From: Noviherbaspirillum autotrophicum
GTDB taxonomy: Bacteria > Pseudomonadota > Gammaproteobacteria > Burkholderiales > Burkholderiaceae_D
Assembly (NCBI RefSeq): GCF_000818395.1
Contig: NZ_JWJG01000028.1
Location: 1,738,222-1,802,221, forward strand
Length of the DNA: 64,000 nucleotides
Reading direction: 5' to 3'
Position numbers and translations under genes: made by a program. The notes under the pieces are model-generated. The model searched no databases and had not been told where the DNA came from. It saw nothing but the letters and a program-made list of their open reading frames with translations. This document shows positions 9,584-17,197 of the stretch, piece by piece (position 1 is the first letter of the stretch; every line of letters starts with the position of its first letter).

Positions 9584-9814
9584 TCAAGCGCCGGATCGGT
9601 CCTTTTGTGCGCCAACTGTGCGCGTCAATTGGACCAGCAATGCGCCTTTTACCATCGACAAGGAAACATTACTTCCCAGCTTGAATCCCTGCATCGCAGC
9701 GGCATCCATCAGCGCCAGCACTTGCTCATGCGTGAGGTTCCGATAGTCGTCGCGTGCATATAGCGCATCCCGATTCTTGCTGTTGAGATCGGCAACAATT
9801 TCTTCCGGCGTCAT
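9584..9814 (-). CDS. Small protein of unknown function (76 aa)
   Basis: I do not recognise the family. The ATG is preceded by a good Shine-Dalgarno (AGGAG, 6 bases away), which supports expression. The protein is mostly helical by composition, with an N-terminal motif TPEEIVADLNSKNRDALY and a second helix HEQVLALMDAAAMQG. It has no signal peptide or transmembrane segment and ends in a basic tail. It is flanked by small single genes on the same strand. A GCGCC/GGCGC hairpin lies 20 bases downstream (9549-9563) but has no T-run. Confidence 0.6.
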   Translation of the reverse strand: MTPEEIVADLNSKNRDALYARDDYRNLTHEQVLALMDAAAMQGFKLGSNVSLSMVKGALLVQLTRTVGAQKDRSGA

Positions 9815-9995
9815 CTCTTACTCCTATCTTCCGGCAACGCCGGACCAATTTGTAAATAAGTCATCCTGTCGGCCAAGATAGGCTTAAACGCGAGACAACT
9901 TTCTGTGCAAACTGGAACGAAACCGTACAGGCTTATTGTTGCCGCTCAATCTTTGAGGAGAATTTATTGCAAAGCAGCGAGATTACTTCGCAGGA

Positions 9996-10202
9996 TTATG
10001 CGGAGGGATTGTTGAATGCTTCTTCTTCGGTCCGATAATCGTCGGCACATGACTTGCTGCAAAAGCGCCGCACGTTATCAAGCGGTGTGTTGCAATACCA
10101 GCATGCGCCCTTCGGCTTTAGCGCAGCCATGGTTCTCGGCGCCATGGCATCATCTCGTCCGCCAGGTGCAGTACGATCATCAATATGCTCTGCATCATTC
10201 AT
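9996..10202 (-). CDS. Small zinc-ribbon protein
   Basis: 68 aa. The C-terminal half contains a four-cysteine zinc-finger pattern, C-W-Y-C near residue 34 and F-C-S-K-S-C about 14 residues later, followed by an acidic tail (YRTEEEAFN). This CxxC...CxxxC arrangement occurs in small zinc-ribbon proteins of Burkholderiales, most of unknown function. The N-terminal 28 residues are polar and probably disordered. I infer metal binding from the cysteines; no partner or pathway can be read from the context. Confidence 0.65.
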   Translation of the reverse strand: MNDAEHIDDRTAPGGRDDAMAPRTMAALKPKGACWYCNTPLDNVRRFCSKSCADDYRTEEEAFNNPSA

Positions 10203-10622
10203 GATTCAGCCGCCAAGAAAAAAGTACCAAGCCACGATCGCGCAAAAGGCGCTGACAAAAGTATAGCCCTATCTGAAGCGGGCGTGAAAAGCCCGGCAAA
10301 AATTCGGACTTCTTCGACGTCTTACAAACTGACGTCGCTCCAAGCTGATGATATTCAACAACATCACGCTTGTCTGTCCTTCCTCCTGCTTTTTTCCAGC
10401 CTCTGCAGAAACAAACACACCGTTCTTGATTTTTGACAAGTATGTAACAGGGCGCAGCACCGCTATGGCATGGCAAAAATAAAGCGTCTGGGCTGTACGC
10501 AAGGAGGCAATGAAAAGGGATTGTTTCCTCAGTGAACTTTTCCAATTCATGCTACGTCAAACAACGCCGATTCGACAAAGGGGAGCGGCGATTCAATCAA
10601 ACATCGACGGCGGGGAGGAAAA
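10203..10622. other. Intergenic region, divergent promoters expected
   Basis: This 420-base, AT-richer region lies between a leftward zinc-ribbon gene and a rightward hypothetical gene, so it should hold promoters for both. A perfect -35 hexamer TTGACA at 10433-10438 points rightward but has no convincing -10 at the right spacing. A strong SD (AAGGAGG) precedes an ATG at 10510, see findings. No repeat, RNA or larger gene is supported. Confidence 0.5.
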
Positions 10623-11030
10623 GTGTCAGCAGTGTTCAATCCAGATGAAGCGGTTTCCGGCATTGCGGCGAAATCGTGCGCCATCGAAATCCGGGAAGGC
10701 GATTGGCAAGCCTATGCGCAGTCGGTCGCCCGCGGCCAGAACGAGAAAGGCTTGGCCGAGCGCTACGGCAGCATCATGGCCTACAAGCGGGCTTGCGCGC
10801 TGGCCTATCTGGGCAAGCGCGCGCAATTGCATGGCGGGGTATGCAGCACCAGGCATCCGCATATCATGACCCCGCAATTCATCGCGGATCTTGAAGTGTC
10901 GAACCGTGCGATCCGCTATGCACGCTATCCATGGTTAAAATTGCTGATGAACTTGCTGGGCGAAATCGAACAGATTCAGGACCAGATTTCGTCCACCAAC
11001 GTGATTACGTTAGTACCTGCGCCTAAATAG
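10623..11030 (+). CDS. Hypothetical protein (135 aa)
   Basis: Family not recognised. It starts at GTG 10623 behind the SD GGGGAGG (5 bases spacing). Composition is that of a soluble, helical cytoplasmic protein: residues 25-75 (EGDWQAYAQSVARGQNEKG, then ERYGSIMAYKRACALAYLG) look like paired amphipathic helices, and the final part contains WLKLLMNLLGEIEQIQDQI, a possible coiled-coil or dimer helix. No signal peptide, transmembrane helix or zinc site is visible. It stands alone between two long intergenic regions. Confidence 0.65.
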   Translation: MSAVFNPDEAVSGIAAKSCAIEIREGDWQAYAQSVARGQNEKGLAERYGSIMAYKRACALAYLGKRAQLHGGVCSTRHPHIMTPQFIADLEVSNRAIRYARYPWLKLLMNLLGEIEQIQDQISSTNVITLVPAPK

Positions 11031-11428
11031 CTTGTGATCCACAGGTAACAATTTTTGCAGACACGGCACGTCCCCACGTGCCTCGCAATTCTTTTCTCCA
11101 TTGGCGTTGGCGAAACCAACCGTATCGCCATAAACGTAGTTCTTTCCCTTCAAACCGGTCTGGCTCCGTGCTGTTGTTAGAGGCGTTGATTCTCGGTTGA
11201 TTTCGATGCCTCAGGCTTCTGTCTGAACATGCAATGATGCGCTACCGGAGCAATGTTTCGGCGGCCCCCATATCAATATCGGCACCGTTGCCGCTCTTAT
11301 TTCACACTCATTTCCCGCGCCCTGCCGTGCCGCTTCAAGGAGTTGACGCCAATCAAAACCTCACCACTGTCGGTCATTACCATCGAAGGCACAAATTCGA
11401 ATAACTCTTCTAACAAGGATATGGAGAC
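11031..11428. other. Intergenic region, little identifiable
   Basis: This 398-base region follows a rightward gene and precedes another. A small hairpin GGCACGT-CCCC-ACGTGCC at 11065-11082 is followed by a T-containing stretch and could be a weak terminator for the upstream gene. No convincing gene, RNA or repeat is seen in the remainder. Confidence 0.4.
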
Positions 11429-11686
11429 ATGGTGAACAAGACGACAGCAGATCCTCAAATTGCCGATGAAGGCGTGAAATTCACGGTTGAAGTTGGTTTT
11501 GTCGACCGCGAATGCATCGTTTCAAAAAATGCGCTGGCACATCTGCGTCGCCTGAAAGGCGGGCAGCAGGATTTCATGGAAACCTACCGCAGTTTTGAAG
11601 ACCAGATCCACAGCGTCGCCCGGCGACTGGTAGTGGCTGGCGTCAGTGGCTCTCCACTGGTTCTGGGCGCCGCTTACTTTGTTTGA
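11429..11686 (+). CDS. DUF1488-like small protein
   Basis: 85 aa. The pattern VKFTVEVGFVDRECIVSKNALAHL, then a segment around FMETYRSFEDQIHSVARRLV, fits DUF1488, a family of small cytoplasmic proteins in which a short beta hairpin is followed by a conserved helix with the I-x-x-x-A-R-R signature. The function of the family is unknown. The ATG has an SD (GGAG) 4 bases upstream inside AAGGATATGGAGAC. It is a short single gene, with HTH gene 11947 following on the same strand after 260 bases. Confidence 0.6.
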   Translation: MVNKTTADPQIADEGVKFTVEVGFVDRECIVSKNALAHLRRLKGGQQDFMETYRSFEDQIHSVARRLVVAGVSGSPLVLGAAYFV

Positions 11687-11946
11687 GCCACGCCAAGCAC
11701 CTGCCCAAATGAATCTGAGATGCTGTGAAGCGAAGTCTGTGCTGACTTCATCGGTCATTGCGGATTTTTGTCGCACCGTTTTTTGCAGGCCGTTATGCAA
11801 GGTGTGCGGTGGTCGTCATTGACGAAGCGCTGGACGCGTCTTCAACTGACGGTATAGAAATTACCACCTCTGAGAATTCTCAAAAAAATATCCGCATATT
11901 TAATCAGAATAGATTCAACTTGAACCAGAAACGGGGACGATGACAG

Positions 11947-12255
11947 ATGAACGAAACTAACGAAACAAAGGCTGCCGAGCAGTTCCAGTACGATCCCAAC
12001 AATCTGCTGGAGTCATTGATCGAAAAGCTCAACCTCAAGAACGACGCCGCGCTGTCCCGTGCACTTGAAGTCGCGCCTCCGCTGATCAGCAAGATTCGCC
12101 ATCGCAGGTTGCCGGTGGGAGCGTCTCTCCTCATTCGCATGCACGAGGTTTCCGATCTTAGCATCAAGGACCTACGCACGTTAATGGGAGACCGTCGCAA
12201 CAAGTTCCGTATCAGTGACAAGCAATTCAAGCCAAAGCCGCAGGCATCTTCGTAA
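11947..12255 (+). CDS. Small helix-turn-helix, Cro/XRE-like DNA-binding protein
   Basis: 102 aa. Residues 20-75 read as a four-helix lambda-repressor-like domain: LLESLIEKLNLKNDAALSRA (first helices), LEVAPPLISKIRHRR (the turn and recognition helix), then a long helix through HEVSDLSIKDLRTLMG. The tail FRISDKQFKPKPQ is basic. I have a general memory of close relatives in Oxalobacteraceae, described only as hypothetical or HTH proteins. The SD region is GGGGACG at about 9 bases. It is flanked by long intergenic regions and sits 0.4 kb from a candidate sRNA, so a local regulatory role is possible but unproven. Confidence 0.65.
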   Translation: MNETNETKAAEQFQYDPNNLLESLIEKLNLKNDAALSRALEVAPPLISKIRHRRLPVGASLLIRMHEVSDLSIKDLRTLMGDRRNKFRISDKQFKPKPQASS

Positions 12256-12671
12256 TTAATCCATACTTGGCCAACTGTGCAGTTTGAAATAGACGTGGCC
12301 ATTGAATGGAAGAATTACTTTTCCACAGCAGCTGTGGTTAAGCTTGTTGATAACCATGTGGGTTACTCCGCAAGCTATTGTTTTAACTTGATTTTGTTGC
12401 CTTGATGCAGAATCGAACAAAGGAGCTATTGAAGCGAATGCATCAATAGCTCCTTTGTTAATAGTTCCTTTATTGTCTGCCACCAGTGCGGGCTTTCGTC
12501 CATATCCCCCACCTGTTCCACGGCATGTCACATCTTCGCAGTGCTGCCTTCACCTTCATGCAGACTTAAAGGCCAAGGTCCGCATCCAGCGGATGAAATT
12601 TACGGATATGGCAATATTGCTGACTCTGATATTGAAATCCCAATCGCGTTTACCGCCAAAATCTAAAAGGC
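12256..12671. other. Intergenic region with a perfect inverted repeat
   Basis: This 416-base region between the HTH gene and the first candidate sRNA carries no supported gene. Its one clear element is the 17-bp perfect inverted repeat at 12416-12459, listed separately. The rest is AT-richer than the flanking genes and shows no further structure that I can support. Confidence 0.5.
12416..12459. repeat. 17-bp perfect inverted repeat (hairpin)
   Basis: AACAAAGGAGCTATTGA at 12416-12432 is exactly complementary to TCAATAGCTCCTTTGTT at 12443-12459, with a 10-base spacer that can itself form a 2-bp GC extension. The descending arm is T-rich (TTTGTT), so it could work as a terminator for the HTH gene 160 bases upstream, but there is no real T-run after the stem. 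It could also be an RNA processing or protein-binding site. Confidence 0.7.
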
Positions 12672-12737
12672 AAAAAAAAACCCGCAGACCTTGCGGCTGC
12701 GGGTAAATCCAATTCAAGGAGAGTTGGAGGAGACAGA
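12672..12737 (-). ncRNA. Candidate small RNA, copy 1 of a two-copy family
   Basis: A transcript of about 65 nt read leftwards is supported by a rho-independent terminator (CCCGCAG/CTGCGGG stem capped by a CC-GCAA-GG tetraloop, then nine U) and by a TATAGT -10 box 7 bases before the expected start. Upstream of the terminator is a second hairpin, TCCAA/TTGGA, whose loop contains CUCUCC, preceded by single-stranded GUCUCCUCCA. The same arrangement recurs at 18445-18512, with compensatory change in the small stem. The C-rich loop could pair with Shine-Dalgarno sequences. Confidence 0.6.
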
Positions 12738-12741
12738 GATA

Positions 12742-12747
12742 ACTATA
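12742..12747 (-). promoter_or_regulatory. -10 element of candidate sRNA 1
   Basis: On the minus strand this reads TATAGT, one mismatch from the sigma-70 -10 consensus. It is placed so that transcription would start at about 12735-12737. The -35 region (GGACTT at 17 bases) is weak. A 12-base motif AAAGAAAGCCGT (plus strand, 12815-12826) farther upstream is shared at 11 of 12 positions with the second sRNA copy. Confidence 0.45.
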
Positions 12748-12979
12748 CCGGAGCACCAATCATAAGTCCGCTTTCATCTTCCAATATCAGATATTCTATT
12801 TATGTATATCTCATAAAGAAAGCCGTACAAACATCTTCCTTTTTTATTTTCATAAAATAGCAGGCTCCCTTCCATCTTTTATTGCCCCCGCATCCAGGCG
12901 AGGCTGTGCATGAGCTCTATCAATATAGCTGGCTGCGATCCGGGAGTAGCATGATTGGATAAGCCGATAGGAGCGAAAT

Positions 12980-13117
12980 ATGGCGATATATGAAGAGCAT
13001 CAGGTTCCGCCTGAGCCGTCACATCCGGAAGAGCCGGTGCCGGACCCGGATCGGCCCGAAGAGGAGCCCATCCCCAATCCCAACCCGACGAGGGGCAACC
13101 GCGCGCGGGGCCGCTGA
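12980..13117 (+). CDS. Proline- and glutamate-rich 45-aa protein
   Basis: A small open reading frame with ATG at 12980 behind SD AGGAG (6-base spacing) and TGA at 13115. The product starts MAIYEEHQVPPEPSHPEEP, continues with alternating Pro and acidic residues (VPDPDRPEEEPIPNPNP), and ends in a basic GNRARGR tail. It has no hydrophobic segment and should be disordered and cytoplasmic. I have a vague memory of similar Pro/Glu-rich mini-proteins in Burkholderiales but cannot name a function. The SD and the strongly biased composition are the reasons to call it real. Confidence 0.5.
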   Translation: MAIYEEHQVPPEPSHPEEPVPDPDRPEEEPIPNPNPTRGNRARGR

Positions 13118-13344
13118 ACCGGGCACATCGGTCATTCCCCGTATTTTCCCGCCTCCCGGCCTGCTCGCCTGCCATTGACCAAGGCAGCGAGCCACATTGT
13201 GGCTGGACATGGCGGCTGTGCCGATCGTCCAGCCTGCCCTCTAGGTTGCTGCAACGACTCCAGCCGCATTTCAATCTACTTTAGCATGCGCCTTTACTCA
13301 GTCCACTCGCTGCCCAGATCCCGTGTCGTCGATGCTGTCCACGC

Positions 13345-14469
13345 ATGAGCGCTTCATTTGATTGGCTCGCCACAATCGTCTACGCCGTCAGCCCATGGAT
13401 CGTGCTCATACGCGAAATTCCGTGGACCGTGATCCTGCTTCAGTTGCTGATCGCAATGTCCGCCACGATGGTATTACATCATGTGGGCACGTCGATCTTG
13501 CTGCGTCTGACGGCATCGCTGCCATTTTCACGCCGCCTGGTCGAGTACGGACACCGAGCCGGCGGCCTAGCCGTGTTTCTGCTGGCGGCTCAGATCATCT
13601 TGCGCAACGCCCCCGTCACGCTGTGGGGCATCAATGCGGCCCTTCATCTGAGCGCGTTGTGCCTTATCGGCGCCCTGACTTGGCTGGGCGTGCGCTGCGT
13701 GCGCGCGATTGCCCACACCATCATTGAACGTAACCCAGCTGATACACCGGACAATCTGCAGGCGCGCCGCGTTCAGACCCAGACCAAAGTTCTGGCCCGC
13801 TCCGCAATGGTGCTGATAGTCCTGATTGGGACCGGAACGGCATTGATGACTCTGCCGCTGCTGCGGCAGATCGGCACCAGCTTGCTTGCCTCGGCCGGCG
13901 TGGCTGGTCTGGTGGTGGGTTTTGCGGCGAAGCCCGTTCTCGGGAATCTGCTTGCCGGAATGCAGATCGCGCTGACACAACCGATCCGCCTCGACGACGT
14001 AGTCATTGTGCAAAACGAATGGGGACAGGTTGAAGAGATTACCGGCACTTATGTCGTCGTGCGCTTGTGGGACCGGCGCAGCATGGTTGTCCCGCTGCAG
14101 TGGTTCATCGAAAACCCTTTCCAGAATTGGACAAAGACCGCTTCCGACCTCCTTGGCACGGTACTCATTTGGGTTGATTACCGCATGCCGCTTGAGCCGC
14201 TTCGCCAGGAGGCCGAACGCGCCTGCCACGACGCGCCCGAATGGGATGGACGCTTGTGCCTGATACAAGTCGTCGAGGCGGGAGAACATGCGATGCAGTT
14301 GCGCGTATTGGTTAGCGCAGGCGATGCGGCCCGTCTGTGGGATTTGCGGTGCCGACTGCGCGAAGCCCTGCTCGGCTTCATTCAGCGCGAATTTCCCGAG
14401 TACTTGCCCAGGATACGAGCCGAAGCCAGCCCAAGCAGTGAACCTCAACACGGGGGAGAATTGCATTGA
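13345..14469 (+). CDS. MscS-family mechanosensitive channel
   Basis: 374 aa. Three or four N-terminal transmembrane helices (about residues 15-45, 70-90, 95-125 and 150-180) are followed by the pore helix of MscS, LLASAGVAGLVVGFAAKPVLGNLLAGMQIAL, with the Gly/Ala packing pattern of TM3. The beta domain then follows: PIRLDDVVIVQNEWGQVEEIT and NPFQNWTK. The C-terminal cytoplasmic vestibule extends to about residue 360. Family members open under membrane tension and protect from hypo-osmotic shock. It is a single gene, and a second MscS homologue lies at 29509-30396. Confidence 0.92.
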   Translation: MSASFDWLATIVYAVSPWIVLIREIPWTVILLQLLIAMSATMVLHHVGTSILLRLTASLPFSRRLVEYGHRAGGLAVFLLAAQIILRNAPVTLWGINAALHLSALCLIGALTWLGVRCVRAIAHTIIERNPADTPDNLQARRVQTQTKVLARSAMVLIVLIGTGTALMTLPLLRQIGTSLLASAGVAGLVVGFAAKPVLGNLLAGMQIALTQPIRLDDVVIVQNEWGQVEEITGTYVVVRLWDRRSMVVPLQWFIENPFQNWTKTASDLLGTVLIWVDYRMPLEPLRQEAERACHDAPEWDGRLCLIQVVEAGEHAMQLRVLVSAGDAARLWDLRCRLREALLGFIQREFPEYLPRIRAEASPSSEPQHGGELH

Positions 14470-14731
14470 GGCCTGATGGCCTTGAACAACTTCAAATCGA
14501 CGTGAATGATGGGGGGGATTACCGTAGCGTCTTCTTTTTAGTCGTAGTGCATAAAGGCACTCTCATCTTCGCCGATTATTTTTCCCGCTAACGTGGGGAA
14601 ATACGTAGTTGCCCAGGTTCCGGGAATAACAGGTTAAACTTTGTTAGTTGATATATAGCAGGAATAGCAATATTCGCTAGTCTTAATATAATCTATAGTT
14701 ACTCAGACAACCATTACCATTCAAAACAATA

Positions 14732-15172
14732 ATGGCGCGTATCCATACGCATTACGATAATCTGAAGGTGGCACGCAACGCGCCTCCGGAAGTCATCCGT
14801 GCTGCCTATAAAACCCTGTCGCAGAAATACCATCCCGACCGCAACCCCGGCAACCCCGACGCGATCCGCATCATCAAGATCATCAACTCGGCTTATGAAG
14901 TGCTGTCCAATCCCCGCAAGCGCCAGGAACATGACGAATGGATCGCCAAGGAAGAAGCGGCGCAATTCAGGAAAGCCGATAGCGCGCCGAATTTCGGCTT
15001 CATGGCCGACGCCGATGACCTTAACGCGATGCGCAATGCGGCGATGCAGCACAGGCCCGTCACCAGCCGCCGCTCGCGCAGCCGGCAAAAGGGGGTATTC
15101 AAGCCGTGGGACATCATCGTGCAGATATCCCGCGTGATTGCGGACCGCTTCTCGAAATACCGAAAGGTGTGA
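14732..15172 (+). CDS. J-domain (DnaJ-like) protein
   Basis: 146 aa. The N-terminal J-domain covers about residues 5-70 (HYDNLKVARNAPPEVIRAAYKTLSQKYHPDRNPGNPDA), with the catalytic HPD triad at about residue 34. The helix IKIINSAYEVLSNPRKRQEHDEW completes it. There is no Gly/Phe region, zinc domain or C-terminal substrate domain, so it is a type III J-protein that would activate an Hsp70 partner. The remaining 75 residues are basic and lack a recognisable domain. It is not in an operon with dnaK. Confidence 0.88.
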   Translation: MARIHTHYDNLKVARNAPPEVIRAAYKTLSQKYHPDRNPGNPDAIRIIKIINSAYEVLSNPRKRQEHDEWIAKEEAAQFRKADSAPNFGFMADADDLNAMRNAAMQHRPVTSRRSRSRQKGVFKPWDIIVQISRVIADRFSKYRKV

Positions 15173-15196
15173 CGCGCAGCACGCAACTTGCCGGCA

Positions 15197-15574
15197 TCAA
15201 CGTTCGACGTAGGTCAGGAACAAATACGCGGTAACGAGAATCGCGATGACGATGCAGGAAAACGCAAACCCGATCCCGGCGCTAACGCAAAAAACGGTCG
15301 CGCACAAGTGATCGGCGCTTTGTGCCACTGTTTTTCCCATGAAGTCCGAAAGCACGCGTGTCAGCTGCATCATGCATGCCGCGATACCTGCCCACTTCCC
15401 CATGTAGAAAGGCAGGACCTTGCGCTGCGACCGGTTATAGCGATAGTTGGCGGCACGCTGTTCGACCGTGCCCCGCCCGGCATCACGGAAAATCCAAAAT
15501 GGAATGGCCAGGCGCCAGAAGTATTGAAGCCGTGAAAAAAACCTTTTCAGCCACAGCGGGTTGTTGCTGTCCAT
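15197..15574 (-). CDS. Two-helix inner membrane protein, unknown
   Basis: 125 aa; family not recognised. An N-terminal amphipathic part (FFSRLQYFWRLAIPFWIF) is followed by a hydrophilic stretch rich in Arg and Tyr, a helix around MGKWAGIAACMMQLTRVL, and a strong C-terminal transmembrane helix (ATVFCVSAGIGFAFSCIVIAILVTAYLFL). The SD is GGAGGG, 9 bases before the ATG. It is convergent with the DnaJ-like gene, with 24 bases between them. It is likely to be an inner-membrane protein of unknown role. Confidence 0.6.
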   Translation of the reverse strand: MDSNNPLWLKRFFSRLQYFWRLAIPFWIFRDAGRGTVEQRAANYRYNRSQRKVLPFYMGKWAGIAACMMQLTRVLSDFMGKTVAQSADHLCATVFCVSAGIGFAFSCIVIAILVTAYLFLTYVER

Positions 15575-15664
15575 GAAACCGATCCCTCCGATTACTTAGT
15601 CGCGTACCACGCACCTGCGTTCCACCGGACCAACATAAAGGAATGCGTCTTCGATGCGCCGCGC

Positions 15665-15982
15665 TTATTCCGGCACCGTCCCCGGATAGGCGGCGTCAAA
15701 TGCCTCGTCGAAGGTTTGATAAATGGTCCCGTTCGCGGCAAAACCGGCCTTTGCCTCCGATTGCGCTTCCAGTTGTGCCTTCATCCGCAGGTAACGTTGC
15801 GCAGCTTGCCGTAATTGTGCCTCCGCCTGTTCGAGCTGCCTGATCCGTTGATCGCGCCTGTGCAGCTCTGAACGTAGTCTTTCAATGGTTTCTGCGGCAT
15901 TTTCGGCGAGATTGACGATCTGATCCAAGTGGATGTCTTTATCGTCCGGCTGTTGTAGAGATTCTTGCATTCCTGATTCCAT
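15665..15982 (-). CDS. Coiled-coil small protein, unknown
   Basis: 105 aa. Residues 20-75 form a clear heptad-rich coiled coil (IVNLAENAAETIERLRSEL, then RRDQRIRQLEQAEAQLRQAAQRYL), followed by a short globular tail (FDEAFDAAYPGTVPE). No signal peptide or transmembrane segment. The first ATG at 15982 has AAGG 8 bases upstream; a second ATG four codons in is possible. No family can be named. It is a single gene between a membrane protein and a periplasmic binding protein, and is probably an oligomeric cytoplasmic protein. Confidence 0.6.
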   Translation of the reverse strand: MESGMQESLQQPDDKDIHLDQIVNLAENAAETIERLRSELHRRDQRIRQLEQAEAQLRQAAQRYLRMKAQLEAQSEAKAGFAANGTIYQTFDEAFDAAYPGTVPE

Positions 15983-16161
15983 TTATTTGCCTTATGGAAT
16001 GCTTAGGCCGGGTAATGACGCGCGAGTTCCTCTGCACGTCGATTTCAGGCACGAGGAGGAAGAATACTCAAACGCACGCATCAACCGATGCTGGCAGTGT
16101 CGCCAGCGATATATGACATTGCCGGGCCAGATTCGCATTGATTAACGGATGGTTCCTGCCG

Positions 16162-16926
16162 ATGAGCTTCATGTTGCAATGGGTTCTTGCCGCGCTGTGC
16201 CTGCTGCCACCGCAAGCCGAAGCGGCTGCGCAAGCGCCGGCTTCCCGGGCGCCCGTGATCCGGCTCGCGTCGTCGGAGTGGCCGCCCTACGTGGGAAAGG
16301 ATCTCTCCGCCTTAGGCGCGAGCACGGCCGTGATACGGGCGGCGCTGGCGACGGCGGGCTACCAGTTGCAGGTGGATTTTTTCCCGTGGCGCAGGACGAT
16401 CGCGGCAGCCGGCCGCGACTCCGACTTTGTCGGGTACTTCCCGGAATACATGTCCGCCGATGTTGCGCAGAACTGCCTGCTGTCAAAGCCCATCGGCACC
16501 GGCCCCCTCGGCTTTGCCGAGCGGGCTGATATGCCGATTCGCTGGCAGCGCCTGGATGAATTGTCCCGTTACACCATCGGCGTCGTCGATGGCTATATCA
16601 ATACCCGCGAGCTGGACCAGCGTGTGCGCGAACACCAGCAACCGGTCGATGCTGCGCATAACGATGTACAGAACCTGGTCAAGCTGGCGGCTGGCCGGGT
16701 TTCGCTGGCAGTGATCGACCGCAGGGTTTTCGAGTACCTGAGGCGCAACGATCCGCAGATCCGGAAAATTGCGTCGCAACTGCGGTTCAACAGTCATTTG
16801 CTCGAAGAAAAGCCGCTGTTCGTCTGCTTCCGGCGCGACCGGGCGGGTGAACAGGCACGACGGGCATTGAATGAAGGCTTGAAAACTATCGATATCGCCG
16901 CGGTCATGGCTACGGCACTGCGATGA
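16162..16926 (+). CDS. Periplasmic solute-binding protein (family 3-like)
   Basis: 254 aa. Signal peptide at the N-terminus (FMLQWVLAALCLLPPQAEA), followed by a bacterial extracellular solute-binding family 3 fold: RLASSEWPPYVG, then GASTAVIRAALATAGYQLQVDF, and VGVVDGYI-type segment YTIGVVDGYINTRELDQ. These proteins bind amino acids or related small molecules; here no ABC permease or ATPase is adjacent, so it may be a stand-alone sensor or binding protein. ATG 16162 gives the best signal peptide; an in-frame TTG at 16138 would add 8 residues. Confidence 0.75.
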   Translation: MSFMLQWVLAALCLLPPQAEAAAQAPASRAPVIRLASSEWPPYVGKDLSALGASTAVIRAALATAGYQLQVDFFPWRRTIAAAGRDSDFVGYFPEYMSADVAQNCLLSKPIGTGPLGFAERADMPIRWQRLDELSRYTIGVVDGYINTRELDQRVREHQQPVDAAHNDVQNLVKLAAGRVSLAVIDRRVFEYLRRNDPQIRKIASQLRFNSHLLEEKPLFVCFRRDRAGEQARRALNEGLKTIDIAAVMATALR

Positions 16927-16988
16927 ACCATCTCCCCTCGCGCTTGCGTATCGGCCAGCTACAATGAATAGCGACATGGAGGTATCAC

Positions 16989-17195
16989 ATGGATATTGAA
17001 GAATTCATCGAGGCAAAGCGCACGCTCGATCAAAACGTCGCCATCTCTATTCAGGCAGAAATCGACAAGTTCGAGCGCGCCACCGGCAGAACGCCGAGTT
17101 ACATTGATGTGGAAATGATCGCGATCGAAAAGGAAGGCACTCCGAAGCGACGGTTTACGGTCGGCACGGTACGTAGCGAAGTGCCGCTCGACTAG
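16989..17195 (+). CDS. Hypothetical protein (68 aa)
   Basis: Not recognised. The SD GGAGG lies 7 bases before the ATG. A helical N-terminus (EEFIEAKRTLDQNVAISIQAEI) is followed by a beta hairpin (YIDVEMIAIEKEG, then RRFTVGTVRSEV). No membrane segment. It ends 2 bases before the GTG of the nuclease-fold gene at 17198, so the two are probably cotranscribed and translationally coupled. Confidence 0.65.
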   Translation: MDIEEFIEAKRTLDQNVAISIQAEIDKFERATGRTPSYIDVEMIAIEKEGTPKRRFTVGTVRSEVPLD

Positions 17196-17197
17196 CC

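Noticed and set aside
10510-10869. 119-codon frame starting at ATG 10510
   Set aside because: Although preceded by a good SD, its later part is antiphase with the more plausible GTG gene at 10623 and is Arg/Ala/Pro-rich like a frame shadow. Only its short leader part is kept as a finding.
11065-11082. GGCACGT-CCCC-ACGTGCC hairpin
   Set aside because: A 7-bp stem with an interrupted T-stretch is possible as a weak terminator but is not strong enough for its own annotation.
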